From IMG/VR virus record IMGVR_UViG_3300006805_000187, positions 1-22,314 of that record: DNA of 22,314 nt, one strand, 5' to 3'. Positions 1 to 6,797 of the stretch are shown here, one piece after another. This stretch comes from a virus. Each line of letters begins with the position of its first letter. The first letter of the stretch is position 1. The notes beneath the pieces were generated by a model that saw only the letters and a program-made list of their open reading frames with translations, was not told the origin of the DNA and made no database searches. A program made the translations under genes and the position numbers.

Positions 1-47
1 AGCACGTATGGAGCGAGAAGCGGATGAAGTTCCTCAAAACGCTCTAG
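1..47 (+). CDS. 3' end of an upstream gene (partial)
   Basis: The reading frame starting at base 3 is open into the window and ends with TAG at 45-47, reading HVWSEKRMKFLKTL. The stop is followed after one base by the ATG of the helicase gene, the same tight stop-to-start junction seen elsewhere in this window (for example 3356/3358 and 4097/4099). That packing is the only argument that this frame is real. Fourteen residues are too few to assign a family. Confidence 0.45.
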   Translation, partial: HVWSEKRMKFLKTL

Positions 48-48
48 T

Positions 49-1518
49 ATGGAATTGTTCGAACACCAACGGACAGGCATCGCGTTCCTCAAAAAAGTGA
101 AGAAGGCAATCCTTGCGGACGAGATGGGACTCGGAAAAACCCGGCAGGCGATCATCGCCGCCGGGGAGGAATCGAAAGGCGGGGTGTTGGTCGTCTGTCC
201 GGCATCACTCAAAATCAACTGGCTACGTGAAATCAAAGCCGTCTATCCGACGGACGACATTCACATCCTTACGACGACGGAACTCGATCCGGACCCGGGG
301 GAGGGATGGTGGATCGTGAACTATGACATTTTGGAAAAGAAGCTAGAGTACATCGAGCAGCTGATCGGGGCGGGGGTCAAGACTCTCGTCCTCGACGAAG
401 CGCATTACATCAAAGGCAAGAGCATCAGGGCGACCGTCATCGTCGGGGGGAAGATCAAAAAGAAAAGCGACAAAACGCAAATGATGTTCGACGGCATCGC
501 AAAAAAGATGGAGCGGGTCTATTGCCTCACAGGCACGCCGCTCATGAACCGGCCGATCGAACTGTTCAACCTCCTCAAAGCGATAGGACACGACCTCGGA
601 CGCGTGCGGAGTTATTTCGCAAAACGATACTGCGGGGCATTCCTCAAAACCATCATCCGGCGTTCACCGTTCCCGCCGATCCGATACCTGGACGAGAGCG
701 GGGCAACGAACCTACCGGAGTTGCGGAGACAGATCGAGGGAGTGATGTTGCGTCGCAAGAAAAAGGACGTGCTCGACCTTCCGGCGAAGATCGTTTCCAT
801 CATGGAGTGCGAACTCTCGCATGAATGGCAGAAGACATACGACAGCGCGTGGGACGACTACATGCGGTTCCTTGCGGAAAATCCGGAGGAAGGTCGCGAC
901 GTCGAGGGCATCCTCATGGCGCGACACTTGGTCGAGATCACGAAACTCAAGCAGGTGTGCTCGCGTTCCAAGATGGCTCGGATGGTCGCCGACATCCGGA
1001 ACGCCGTCGAGCAGGGACAGAAGGTGATCGTCTTCTCGCAGTACACCGAAACCATCCGGCAAATCAACGACGCGATCAAAGAGAAAGTCACAGGTGCAGA
1101 TCCGATATTTGCGGTTACGCTCACGGGGTCTGATGACATGGACGCGCGACAGAAGGCCGTCGACAGTTTCCAAAACGAAGAAACGATCAAGGTGTTCATC
1201 GCGAACATCAAAGCCGGCGGCGTGGGGCTCACGCTCACGGAAGCCTCGATCGTCATGTTCGCGGATATGGAATGGTCGCCGGAGATCCACGCGCAAGCGG
1301 AAGACCGCGCACACCGCATCGGCCAGGAAGGTACGGTCAACGTCTACTACTACATCGCGATGGGGACGATAGAGGAAGACATCGTGGAAATCCTGAACGC
1401 AAAGAAAGACGTCATGAACCAGATCCTAGAGGGCAAGACGACAGGTAAAAAAGCGGAATCCATGCAGGAGGCATTTCTGAAGATGATCGCGGAAAAAGTT
1501 ACCAACAGGGAATCCTAG
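49..1518 (+). CDS. SNF2-family DEAD/DEAH-box DNA helicase/translocase
   Basis: This is a complete 489-residue superfamily 2 ATPase of the SNF2 type. Lobe 1 has the Walker A motif DEMGLGKT (24-31), the Walker B motif DEAH (116-119) and motif III LTGTP (160-164). Lobe 2 has the arginine-finger motif VI QAEDRAHRIGQ (416-426), typical of SNF2 and not of RecQ or DEAD RNA helicases. Phage members of this size are near-minimal ATPase cores without accessory domains. SNF2 proteins translocate on double-stranded DNA and remodel protein-DNA complexes or branched DNA. The position just ahead of a Rad52-type annealing protein and a PD-(D/E)XK nuclease suggests a role in recombination or replication-fork processing, which is inference. 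The start follows the previous stop by one base and has no ribosome-binding site. Confidence 0.95.
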   Translation: MELFEHQRTGIAFLKKVKKAILADEMGLGKTRQAIIAAGEESKGGVLVVCPASLKINWLREIKAVYPTDDIHILTTTELDPDPGEGWWIVNYDILEKKLEYIEQLIGAGVKTLVLDEAHYIKGKSIRATVIVGGKIKKKSDKTQMMFDGIAKKMERVYCLTGTPLMNRPIELFNLLKAIGHDLGRVRSYFAKRYCGAFLKTIIRRSPFPPIRYLDESGATNLPELRRQIEGVMLRRKKKDVLDLPAKIVSIMECELSHEWQKTYDSAWDDYMRFLAENPEEGRDVEGILMARHLVEITKLKQVCSRSKMARMVADIRNAVEQGQKVIVFSQYTETIRQINDAIKEKVTGADPIFAVTLTGSDDMDARQKAVDSFQNEETIKVFIANIKAGGVGLTLTEASIVMFADMEWSPEIHAQAEDRAHRIGQEGTVNVYYYIAMGTIEEDIVEILNAKKDVMNQILEGKTTGKKAESMQEAFLKMIAEKVTNRES

Positions 1519-1544
1519 ACGGAATAATAGTAATCATTTATAAT
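1516..1544 (+). promoter_or_regulatory. Sigma70-like promoter immediately before the 1552 gene
   Basis: A perfect -10 TATAAT (1539-1544) lies 17 bases after a -35-like TAGACG (1516-1521, four of six consensus bases). The first three bases of the -35 box are the TAG stop codon of the helicase gene. Transcription would be expected to begin near 1551-1552, on the second in-frame ATG, so the mRNA would be leaderless. Confidence 0.6.
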
Positions 1545-1551
1545 TATGGAC

Positions 1552-1863
1552 ATGGACAAGGAACTCAAAAAGGCAATCGAAAAGGTGAAGGGTCGCCTGT
1601 GGAGTTGGAACTATCGCGTCAAGGACGTGACCAAAATCCCGGGGATGAAATATCACCTGATCGTGAACGGGGCACATAGAGTCTACGTCCGGACGGCAAA
1701 GTCGCCGGAAAAGATAGAGATCAAAGCCGACGGTTCACCGGTGTATGAGGACGAGTGCGACGTGGTCGCATGCGTCGAAGGCAAGGCAGTGGTCTACATG
1801 AAGTCGGGGGACGTGAAAACGAGCACGACGCGGGCGTACGAAGTGATGGACCTTCACAATTGA
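1552..1863 (+). CDS. Small protein resembling a degenerate PD-(D/E)XK endonuclease
   Basis: Two in-frame ATGs exist, 1546 and 1552. I prefer 1552 because the -10 box ends at 1544 and 1546 would lie upstream of the expected transcription start. The product is 103 residues. From the 1552 start, the segment from about residue 33 (YHLIVNGAHRVYVRTA) followed by CDVVACVEGKAVVYM resembles the layout of small PD-(D/E)XK endonucleases (typically YDLIVdg..RvqVKTa, then a D/Y-rich strand). However, the expected Asp is His and the expected E-x-K is Y-x-R, so the active site would be dead if the homology is right. Family assignment is weak. Otherwise it is an unrecognised small basic protein with its own strong promoter between the helicase and recombination genes. 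Confidence 0.7.
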   Translation: MDKELKKAIEKVKGRLWSWNYRVKDVTKIPGMKYHLIVNGAHRVYVRTAKSPEKIEIKADGSPVYEDECDVVACVEGKAVVYMKSGDVKTSTTRAYEVMDLHN

Positions 1864-1872
1864 GACAGGCGG

Positions 1873-1950
1873 GCGGGTGCTCGCCGTGGGGATGGTGAAC
1901 CGAAACAAGCCACGTAGCTGATAGATCGGACCTCCTCGGCGGTCACCCGC
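1873..1950 (+). ncRNA. Structured intergenic RNA candidate with a long closing stem
   Basis: Bases 1873-1886 (GCGGGTGCTCGCCG) pair with 1937-1950 (CGGCGGTCACCCGC) in 12 of 14 positions: seven pairs, a 2x2 internal loop, then five pairs. The helix can continue with GGGG (1888-1891) against 1932-1935. The enclosed bases also hold CCGA (1900-1903) / TCGG (1926-1929). The element fills most of the 129-base gap between two genes and has no trailing T-run, so it is not a simple terminator. Seven terminal pairs and a length of 78 suggest a tRNA, but the T-loop and anticodon arm are missing. It could be a small RNA, a processing site or a leader structure for the 1993 gene. Confidence 0.45.
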
Positions 1951-1973
1951 AACAAAGGTCGAATGACAGTTTT

Positions 1974-1979
1974 TATTCT
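1974..1979 (+). promoter_or_regulatory. Possible weak -10 box before the 1993 gene
   Basis: TATTCT lies 13 bases ahead of the ATG at 1993, the same spacing as the clear promoter before the portal gene. No good -35 hexamer is visible at 16-18 bases upstream, so support is mainly positional. Confidence 0.25.
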
Positions 1980-1992
1980 CACTCAAAACATC

Positions 1993-2625
1993 ATGAAAAA
2001 AGAAACCAAGAACGCTCCCGTCGAGGAGCCGAAGAATGAAATCGAAGTCGTACGGCAATCCGTGTCACGGATGAAAACGATGATCGACGCATCGCCGGTC
2101 ACAACGGACGAGGAGCTCGGGACAGTTGCCGAAAAGATCAAGAACGTGAAGACGCTTGCGAAAGCGATCAAAGAGAAAAAGGACAAGTTCGTGGCTCCCG
2201 CAAAAGCTATTGTCGAAGAAGCCAAGGCCACGTTTGATCCGCTCATCAAGGAGTGTGACAACGCGGAGATCATCCTGAAGGAGCGAGCGCAAAAGTACAT
2301 GCTCGCGAAAGAGGAAAAGGATCGTCTCGAACGAGACAAGATCGCGGCGCGTGTCGAGAAAGGAACGATGAAGGCCGAGACGGCCGTCGCGAAGATGGAA
2401 GCCATGCCGGAAGTCCAAAACACGGTCAGAACAGATACCGGAGCAGGACTACGCATGGCAAAACGAAAGGTCGCAAAGATCACGGACGCTTCAATCATCC
2501 CGGACGAGTTTTGGATCGTGGACGAAGTACGCGTACGGCGTGAAGCGCTGGAGCGTGACAAGTACGGAAAGGACCCGATCCCTGGAGTCGTTATCGAGGA
2601 AGTGGCAAACCTCTCAAGCGTATGA
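1993..2625 (+). CDS. Coiled-coil phage protein upstream of the Rad52-type gene
   Basis: I place the start at 1993 (MKKETKNAP...), giving 210 residues, because the context CAAAACATCATG matches other starts here. The frame could extend to 1963, but that would place a -10-like box inside the gene. Residues about 30-160 are highly charged and helical, rich in Lys/Glu with Ala/Leu/Ile spacing, so a long coiled coil is likely. The C-terminal part is more compact and ends near IPGVVIEEV. Phages often carry a helical protein of this type next to single-strand annealing proteins. I do not recognise a catalytic motif. The stop overlaps the next start (ATGA at 2622-2625), implying translational coupling with the Rad52-type gene and a possible partner role, which is inference. 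Confidence 0.85.
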   Translation: MKKETKNAPVEEPKNEIEVVRQSVSRMKTMIDASPVTTDEELGTVAEKIKNVKTLAKAIKEKKDKFVAPAKAIVEEAKATFDPLIKECDNAEIILKERAQKYMLAKEEKDRLERDKIAARVEKGTMKAETAVAKMEAMPEVQNTVRTDTGAGLRMAKRKVAKITDASIIPDEFWIVDEVRVRREALERDKYGKDPIPGVVIEEVANLSSV

Positions 2626-3356
2626 CACAAGAACCAACGATCGTCCCAATCGAGGACGAGAACCCGGAGAAACCAATCGTAGGCATCGACGACAAGAAAA
2701 GTCTCGCGACGGTGCCGAAGAACATCAAACTGCAACTATCGACGACAAAGAAAATGACGGACGACCAGATCATGGCCATCCGGTCGAGAACGCCGGGGCA
2801 GTTCATCAAGACGTTCGCAGGGCGTGGAGGTAAACAACTCTCGTACATTCCGGTGGCACTCTACGTACGCAAGCTCAATTTCGTATTCGGATACGGGGCA
2901 TGGTCGTTCGAGATCACCAAGTCCGAAGTGATGGAGGGGCAAGCGGTCGTTCAGGGGTTACTCATCGTGCCGGAGATTGGACTACGCATCGCGCAGTTCG
3001 GCGGTCATCCGGTCGCACGCAGCAAGGAAACGAAGGAGGCCGTCGACATCGGGGACACGTTCAAGGCCGCCGCGAGCGACTGTCTCAAAAAGTGTTGCTC
3101 GATGATCGGGATGTTCGCAGACCTGTACTCGCCGTCCGACTTCGTGGAGTTGGAACCGCCGAAGGAGGCGAGCGCCGACGAAAAGGAAATGCAGAACATG
3201 AAGCGGATCATCGAAAAGAGCGACGCGAAGGGGATCAAAAAATCCGTGGATGGCGTGAAGAAGTCCAAAAAGTATTCCAAGGAACAAAAGAAAACGATCC
3301 TCGGATGGATGGATAAGCGCATGAGTGCGTTGCCGGACGGGGAGCCGGTGAGCTGA
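2622..3356 (+). CDS. Rad52-family single-strand annealing protein
   Basis: The product is 244 residues. After about 40 variable residues comes the Rad52/22-type core: TPGQFIKTFAGRGGKQLSYI (residues about 57-76), a beta-rich stretch around VFGYGAWSFEI, and the signature DIGDTFKAAASDCLKKCCSM (about 141-160). This matches the family pattern D-x-GDTFKAAA-x-DALKKA. Such proteins anneal complementary single strands during phage replication and recombination. The C-terminal about 70 residues are Lys-rich and probably flexible, and could bind DNA or a host single-strand binding protein. The substitution of CC for the usual small residues in 'LKKCCS' is a minor oddity. It is coupled to the upstream coiled-coil gene by ATGA and followed after one base by a nuclease gene, a typical annealase/exonuclease pair. 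Confidence 0.92.
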   Translation: MTQEPTIVPIEDENPEKPIVGIDDKKSLATVPKNIKLQLSTTKKMTDDQIMAIRSRTPGQFIKTFAGRGGKQLSYIPVALYVRKLNFVFGYGAWSFEITKSEVMEGQAVVQGLLIVPEIGLRIAQFGGHPVARSKETKEAVDIGDTFKAAASDCLKKCCSMIGMFADLYSPSDFVELEPPKEASADEKEMQNMKRIIEKSDAKGIKKSVDGVKKSKKYSKEQKKTILGWMDKRMSALPDGEPVS

Positions 3357-3357
3357 T

Positions 3358-3972
3358 ATGCGACCGCGCGCATACCTCTCATGGTCGAGCCTCGACCTGT
3401 TCGAACGCAGCAAAGAACGATGGATCGAGCTTTACCTCAAAGGGAACGAGATCCGATGGAACGAACGCGGGCAGGCCGGTATCGACCTCGGACGAAAGAT
3501 GGCGGGGGCGCTCGAGCATGACGAGCTCACGGGAGACGTCGAGCTGGATCTCACGATCGGCAACATGCCAAAGTTCGAGGTGATGGAGATGGATGTGCGC
3601 GGCGAGTTGAAGCGAGGGAGGGGGGAAGATCCGATCCCCCTTCTCTCGAAACTCGACAGCGCGAAGCGTGACCTATCGGGATTCAAGGAATACAAGCAGG
3701 GGGTGAACCCTTGGACCAGGGCCAAAGTGGATAGAGCCGGACAGATCACGTTCTACGCCACGAATATCTACTGCCTCACGGGAAAGATCCCGGACGACAT
3801 CGAGCTCGTATGGGTTCCGACGGAGCGCGGGATGGATGGGAGCAACAGGGTGATCGGAGACATCGTGCGGTTCAAGACCCGACGCACGATGGCGGACGTC
3901 CTCGGCATGATGGTACGCATGCGGAAATGCTGGGACGAACAAGAGCGGGTCTGTAATGCGGAATTGCTATGA
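3358..3972 (+). CDS. PD-(D/E)XK exonuclease-like protein (RecB/Cas4-like fold)
   Basis: The product is 204 residues. The N terminus (AYLSWSSLDLFERSKERWIELYL) matches the opening helix of PDDEXK_1-type phage nucleases. The core shows Asp100 and E111-Y112-K113 (D-x10-E-x-K), followed by GQITFYA (128-134), the conserved Gln/Tyr helix of RecB-like nucleases. Then comes DDIELVWVPTE, a strand common in this group. No four-cysteine iron-sulfur cluster is visible, so it is not a full Cas4. It probably generates the single strands used by the adjacent Rad52-type protein; this pairing is inferred from synteny. The stop codon overlaps the start of the next small gene. Confidence 0.85.
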   Translation: MRPRAYLSWSSLDLFERSKERWIELYLKGNEIRWNERGQAGIDLGRKMAGALEHDELTGDVELDLTIGNMPKFEVMEMDVRGELKRGRGEDPIPLLSKLDSAKRDLSGFKEYKQGVNPWTRAKVDRAGQITFYATNIYCLTGKIPDDIELVWVPTERGMDGSNRVIGDIVRFKTRRTMADVLGMMVRMRKCWDEQERVCNAELL

Positions 3973-4097
3973 CGAAAGAACCGAAACTGCGGACGTGTAC
4001 GAAATGCAAAGGTAAGGCATTGCCGGCGACCATGTTCTCGGATACTCGCGAGACGGTGTGCGTGCCATGCAAACGAGCGGCCAAAAAACAAAAGTGA
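3969..4097 (+). CDS. 42-residue zinc-ribbon protein
   Basis: An ATGA junction with the nuclease gene opens a 42-codon frame (TGA at 4095-4097), and the next gene starts one base later. The sequence has two CxxC knuckles, CTKC (residues 10-13) and CVPC (31-34), separated by 17 residues, and a basic C-terminal tail ending KRAAKKQK. This is a classic treble-clef or zinc-ribbon spacing and predicts one zinc ion. Small proteins of this type often bind nucleic acid or form part of larger complexes. Perfect tiling between neighbours and the paired cysteines are strong evidence that it is real despite its size. Confidence 0.85.
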   Translation: MTKEPKLRTCTKCKGKALPATMFSDTRETVCVPCKRAAKKQK

Positions 4098-4098
4098 T

Positions 4099-4566
4099 AT
4101 GGCCTACGAAAAAACCGTTTGCCACGAGTGCGGACAGACCACCGATTACCTGATGAACCTCGACAAAGGATCGGCGATGATCGTCGTCGCGATCTACCAG
4201 GCGCAAAAGCGTTTGGATAAGTCACGAGTCCATTTGGTCAAAGAGATGGCGTGTACGTCGCCGGCCGAATACGGGGGGTACTACGGGATGGTGAAGGCGG
4301 GGTACCTCACAATGCGAATGATCGGGAACGCAACGAAGCCGGCCAATTTCGGACTGATCTCAAATGCCGATAATTCCGGAAGGTATAACGTGACCGAAGA
4401 AGGGATCGAATTCTTGCGGGGGAATCCGGTAGACAAGTCCATCATCATCGACAAGTCGACGCATCGCAAAAAGGGCGATTACGAATTGAGCCGGAAGACC
4501 ACCATCAAAAAGCTCATGCGGGCAATCGAGGTGTTTTGGGAAGTCGAGGGAGTCCCGACGGTATGA
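4099..4566 (+). CDS. Zinc-knuckle plus winged-helix-like DNA-binding protein
   Basis: The product is 155 residues. CHECGQ (residues 8-13) provides a CxxC pair, followed by a helical stretch (LDKGSAMIVVAIYQAQKRL) and a segment resembling a winged-helix wing (AGYLTMRMIG...GRYNVTEEGIEFLRG). The final 'y.vTeeGieFl' is a common ending of winged-helix domains. Only one clear CxxC pair is present, so zinc binding would need another Cys/His pair or a dimer. Proteins of this form occur in phage early regions, but I cannot name a target. It sits one base after the zinc-ribbon gene and shares ATGA with the next gene. Confidence 0.85.
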   Translation: MAYEKTVCHECGQTTDYLMNLDKGSAMIVVAIYQAQKRLDKSRVHLVKEMACTSPAEYGGYYGMVKAGYLTMRMIGNATKPANFGLISNADNSGRYNVTEEGIEFLRGNPVDKSIIIDKSTHRKKGDYELSRKTTIKKLMRAIEVFWEVEGVPTV

Positions 4567-4892
4567 CGACAGAACAGATCGTGCAGGCCGCACGGAGGAA
4601 TGGAGGCAGGAGGTTCGTCGTTTCGTGGAGGTATCGGGACAACGGGATCATGAACCAATGCAAGTCGCTCGTGCATGCCGGAGTCATGAAGGAGGTATGG
4701 GAAGGGCCCGGATCAAACACGTTCATCCTCCAAAGCGACGAAGTGGTCGAGAGATGGGTCGCGAAGCGGGAGGCGTTGAAGGAACGCAGAAAAACGCATC
4801 CGAACAAGATCACGCAATACGTGAAGGCCAGAAAACTAGCCAGTAAATTACGACAAGCAAATGCACAAGACACCCAAAAAGGTATTCGATGA
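4563..4892 (+). CDS. Small basic protein of unknown function
   Basis: I choose ATG 4563 because it forms an ATGA overlap with the upstream stop; the frame extends to 4536 but would then overlap its neighbour further. The product is 109 residues beginning MTTEQIVQAARRNGGRRFVV. The first half alternates helices and short strands compatible with a helix-turn-helix or winged-helix domain (TTEQIVQAARRNGG, then LVHAGVMKEVWEGPGSNTFIL). The second half is a long basic helix rich in Arg/Lys/Glu. I do not recognise a family; DNA binding is a guess from charge and layout. It overlaps the next gene by 32 bases. Confidence 0.75.
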   Translation: MTTEQIVQAARRNGGRRFVVSWRYRDNGIMNQCKSLVHAGVMKEVWEGPGSNTFILQSDEVVERWVAKREALKERRKTHPNKITQYVKARKLASKLRQANAQDTQKGIR

Positions 4893-5223
4893 CATCCTCG
4901 CGGAGAGGCCGACATGTGAACGGAAAGAGATCCTACATGACCACGAGTGCGGAGGCCGGTCGACGATGGAACATTGTTTCATCTACGCCGGCCGCCAGGT
5001 CAACGACAAATGGGCGATCATTCGCATTTGTGAAAAGGCCCACGGGGTTGGAGCGTACGCACTCGATGGGATACTCGACAAACAAATCAACCGATGGATC
5101 GCGCTCGGGCATGCGACGGATGAAGACCTGGCAAAATACCCAAGGGCGGAGTGGCAGAGAATGAAACAATACCTAAATCGTATCTATGAACCAAAAAGAC
5201 CAACGCATCAAAAAACTGCTTGA
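4861..5223 (+). CDS. Cys/His-rich HNH-like protein
   Basis: The product is 120 residues. It contains CERKEILHDHECGG, then EHCFIYAGRQ and ICEKAHGVG, so the order is Cys...His-x-His-x-Cys...Glu-His-Cys...Cys-x3-His. This spacing resembles HNH or treble-clef folds, in which 'EH' and a later 'C-x-H' line the metal site. The second half (INRWIALGHATDEDLAKYP...WQRMKQYLNRIY) is a helical region seen next to such zinc sites in phage proteins. I cannot confirm the central Asn, so catalytic activity is uncertain. It overlaps both neighbours (32 and 38 bases), implying coupled translation in the recombination operon. Confidence 0.75.
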   Translation: MHKTPKKVFDDILAERPTCERKEILHDHECGGRSTMEHCFIYAGRQVNDKWAIIRICEKAHGVGAYALDGILDKQINRWIALGHATDEDLAKYPRAEWQRMKQYLNRIYEPKRPTHQKTA

Positions 5224-5383
5224 CCGTGGAGTGACTAACAAGGCCGAGATTGCACGCAAGATCGGCTACGGAGGCAACCTAGCGGGAGGCATTGAACGCG
5301 TGGAGGAAGGGATAAAGCGTCTCGGTTTCGTCTCACCGAGCAACAAGATGATGGGGGAATCCCCGGAAAGGAAAACAGTATGA
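5186..5383 (+). CDS. 65-residue helix-turn-helix-like protein
   Basis: This small frame overlaps the previous gene by 38 bases and joins the next through ATGA (5380-5383). The sequence RGVTNKAEIARKIGYGGNL (about residues 14-32) has the layout of a helix-turn-helix: helix, short turn, and a recognition helix starting at NKAEIARKI. The rest is a short helix (ERVEEGIKRLGF) and a charged tail. It could be a small regulator or a partner of the downstream protein. The ATGA link and lack of space for another frame make it credible. Confidence 0.65.
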   Translation: MNQKDQRIKKLLDRGVTNKAEIARKIGYGGNLAGGIERVEEGIKRLGFVSPSNKMMGESPERKTV

Positions 5384-5853
5384 TCAAGCCAAAGTTCCTC
5401 GTGCAGGTGTTGAACGGCACGATGGTATTCAAGGATCGTCCGGCCTTCACAAATTACATGCGGAAGTTCGAGGAGGGGCAGGAACTCGAGATCACGATCG
5501 GCCCGAAGTTCCGACGACGGACGCAAGGTGACAAAGCAGCAGGGGAGGAAACGAATTTCAACGGGTACTACTGGGCGGTGCCGGTCCGGATGATATCGGA
5601 CGAGATGGGAGAGATCGACGACAACGTCACGCACAACCTATTGCAAATGCTTTTCAACAAGAGAGGCGTTCAAACGGTCGATGGAACCGGACACCACCAC
5701 AACGTCGAGATCCCGAGAGGAACAAAGGATTTGAGCGGAGCGGAGTTCGCGGAGTACTGCTCGAAGATCCGAATGTGGGCGTCGTTACCGAAAGAACAAG
5801 GCGGGCTAGGGGTGTACATCCCGGAACCTCACGAGGCGGAATACGAGGCGTAG
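5380..5853 (+). CDS. NinB-like recombination-associated protein
   Basis: The product is 157 residues. It carries the pattern of small phage NinB/Orf-type proteins: a beta-rich N terminus, then NGYYWAVPVRMISDEMGEI (about 65-83, usually Q-N-x-x-Y-W with the Gln here replaced), a helix with a His and Leu repeats (THNLLQMLF), and a C terminus of the form LSGAEFAEYCSKIRMWAS...LGVYIPEP. This ending is common in phage proteins of this group. They are thought to act with single-strand binding or annealing proteins, and the position at the end of a Rad52/nuclease operon fits. Family membership is judged from motif shape only. The G-Y-Y-W core without Q-N is a mild deviation. Confidence 0.7.
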   Translation: MIKPKFLVQVLNGTMVFKDRPAFTNYMRKFEEGQELEITIGPKFRRRTQGDKAAGEETNFNGYYWAVPVRMISDEMGEIDDNVTHNLLQMLFNKRGVQTVDGTGHHHNVEIPRGTKDLSGAEFAEYCSKIRMWASLPKEQGGLGVYIPEPHEAEYEA

Positions 5854-5879
5854 GCAGGGCAGGGCAACGCTGATACGAT
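5851..5879 (+). promoter_or_regulatory. Extended -10 promoter before the replication gene
   Basis: TGATACGAT (5871-5879) is an extended -10 (TG-N-TACGAT) with a -35-like TAGGCA (5851-5856) exactly 17 bases upstream. The -35 again starts with the TAG stop of the preceding gene. The predicted start lies about 12 bases ahead of ATG 5899, leaving a short leader without a Shine-Dalgarno sequence. Confidence 0.6.
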
Positions 5880-5898
5880 ATTTGAGAACCAAAACACC

Positions 5899-6621
5899 AT
5901 GAATACATCGACCATTCGGAGCATGCTCCAAAGACCGGTCGCGGTTCCGGTTATCCTGATCAAGGTGACCGGATCCGTGAAGCTAGCCGTCCTATGGAGC
6001 CAGTTACTTTATTGGACAGAGCGCACGAAAGATCCGCAGGGGTGGATCTACAAAACGCAAAAAGACCTGTACGACGAAACGGGAATGAGCCGAAAGGAAC
6101 AAGAGACAGCCCGTGACTTGGGTGCCAAGCTCGGTGTCCTCATGAGCGACGTGAGGGGGAAGCCGCCGACCGTCCACTACCGCGTAGACATGGATCGGAT
6201 GATCGAGCTCATCGAACGACACGAGAAAGAAAATCCGGCAGAGACAAAGGTCAAAGAGAGCAGGGGGGTGGCGGGCATTTCATACCTGACAACAATCTCG
6301 GACGAGGACGTGGCGGAGATCGCGGCAAAGTTCTCGGTCACGACCAAGTGCGTACGTGAACGGGCGCAAGACGTGATCGACTACTGCGAGGCCAAAGGCA
6401 AACGGTATTCGGACTATAAGGCCGCACTGCGGAACTTCCTCAAAATGCACATCCAACGACATCCGGACGCGGTCGTCCGGGCGGCAACACCGTCGGCAGT
6501 CGTACACCAACAGCAGGACATCCGACGGGACGACATGACGCCGGAGGATCGGGCGCGCGCGAATAAGAAACTAGACGAAATGCGGGCGGAGCTCGCACGT
6601 AAAAAAGCCATGAATGTATGA
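5899..6621 (+). CDS. Phage replication initiator-like protein (winged helix plus C-terminal helical domain)
   Basis: The product is 240 residues. The N-terminal half has the winged-helix layout of phage replication proteins: AVLWSQLLYWTER (about 30-42), WIYKTQKDLYDETGMSRKEQE (about 50-70) as the helix-turn-helix, then a wing ending VHYRVDMDRM. The C-terminal half contains VIDYCEAKGKRYSDYKAALRNFLK (about 155-178), matching the DnaD-like or lambda-O-like motif (x-Y-x2-KGK-x-Y-x-D-x2-AA-x-R-N-x-L). Such proteins bind the phage origin and recruit the helicase loader. It has its own promoter and follows the recombination operon. The C terminus overlaps the next small gene (ATGA at 6618-6621). Confidence 0.85.
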   Translation: MNTSTIRSMLQRPVAVPVILIKVTGSVKLAVLWSQLLYWTERTKDPQGWIYKTQKDLYDETGMSRKEQETARDLGAKLGVLMSDVRGKPPTVHYRVDMDRMIELIERHEKENPAETKVKESRGVAGISYLTTISDEDVAEIAAKFSVTTKCVRERAQDVIDYCEAKGKRYSDYKAALRNFLKMHIQRHPDAVVRAATPSAVVHQQQDIRRDDMTPEDRARANKKLDEMRAELARKKAMNV

Positions 6622-6797
6622 GCCAACGACAAACCAAACGCGAACGGAGATTCCTTCGCAAGCAATTCGAGGAACGGTATCAGGACACGGCGGACATGCT
6701 CGCAAAGAGCGACCACCAGTTCTTGAAGCCACGCCCGAAGTGGATACCGACATTCGTCTGGATCTGGGGGCTACGTTTATTCGTCCGCATCAAATGA
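6618..6797 (+). CDS. 59-residue single-pass membrane peptide
   Basis: ATG 6618 overlaps the upstream stop (ATGA) and its own TGA (6795-6797) overlaps the ATG at 6794, so it tiles exactly between two genes. The N-terminal 45 residues are strongly basic (MSQRQTKRERRFLRKQ...). The C terminus WIPTFVWIWGLRLFV (about 43-57) is hydrophobic and aromatic, long enough for a short transmembrane or interfacial helix. By the positive-inside rule the N terminus would face the cytoplasm. Being first in the glycan cassette, it could anchor the LicD-like or glycosyltransferase proteins at the membrane, which is inference. A different frame covering 6614-6794 is open but reads as noise. Confidence 0.75.
   Translation: MSQRQTKRERRFLRKQFEERYQDTADMLAKSDHQFLKPRPKWIPTFVWIWGLRLFVRIK

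Noticed and set aside
1873-1950. A tRNA gene
   Set aside because: Seven acceptor-like pairs and a possible D-arm exist, but there is no TTCRA T-loop, no five-pair T-stem directly before the 3' strand, and no five-pair anticodon stem with a seven-base loop anywhere in the middle.
6614-6793. An N-terminal extension of the LicD-like protein
   Set aside because: It lies in a different frame over the 59-residue peptide gene, which has exact ATGA junctions on both sides; the extension has no family-like sequence.
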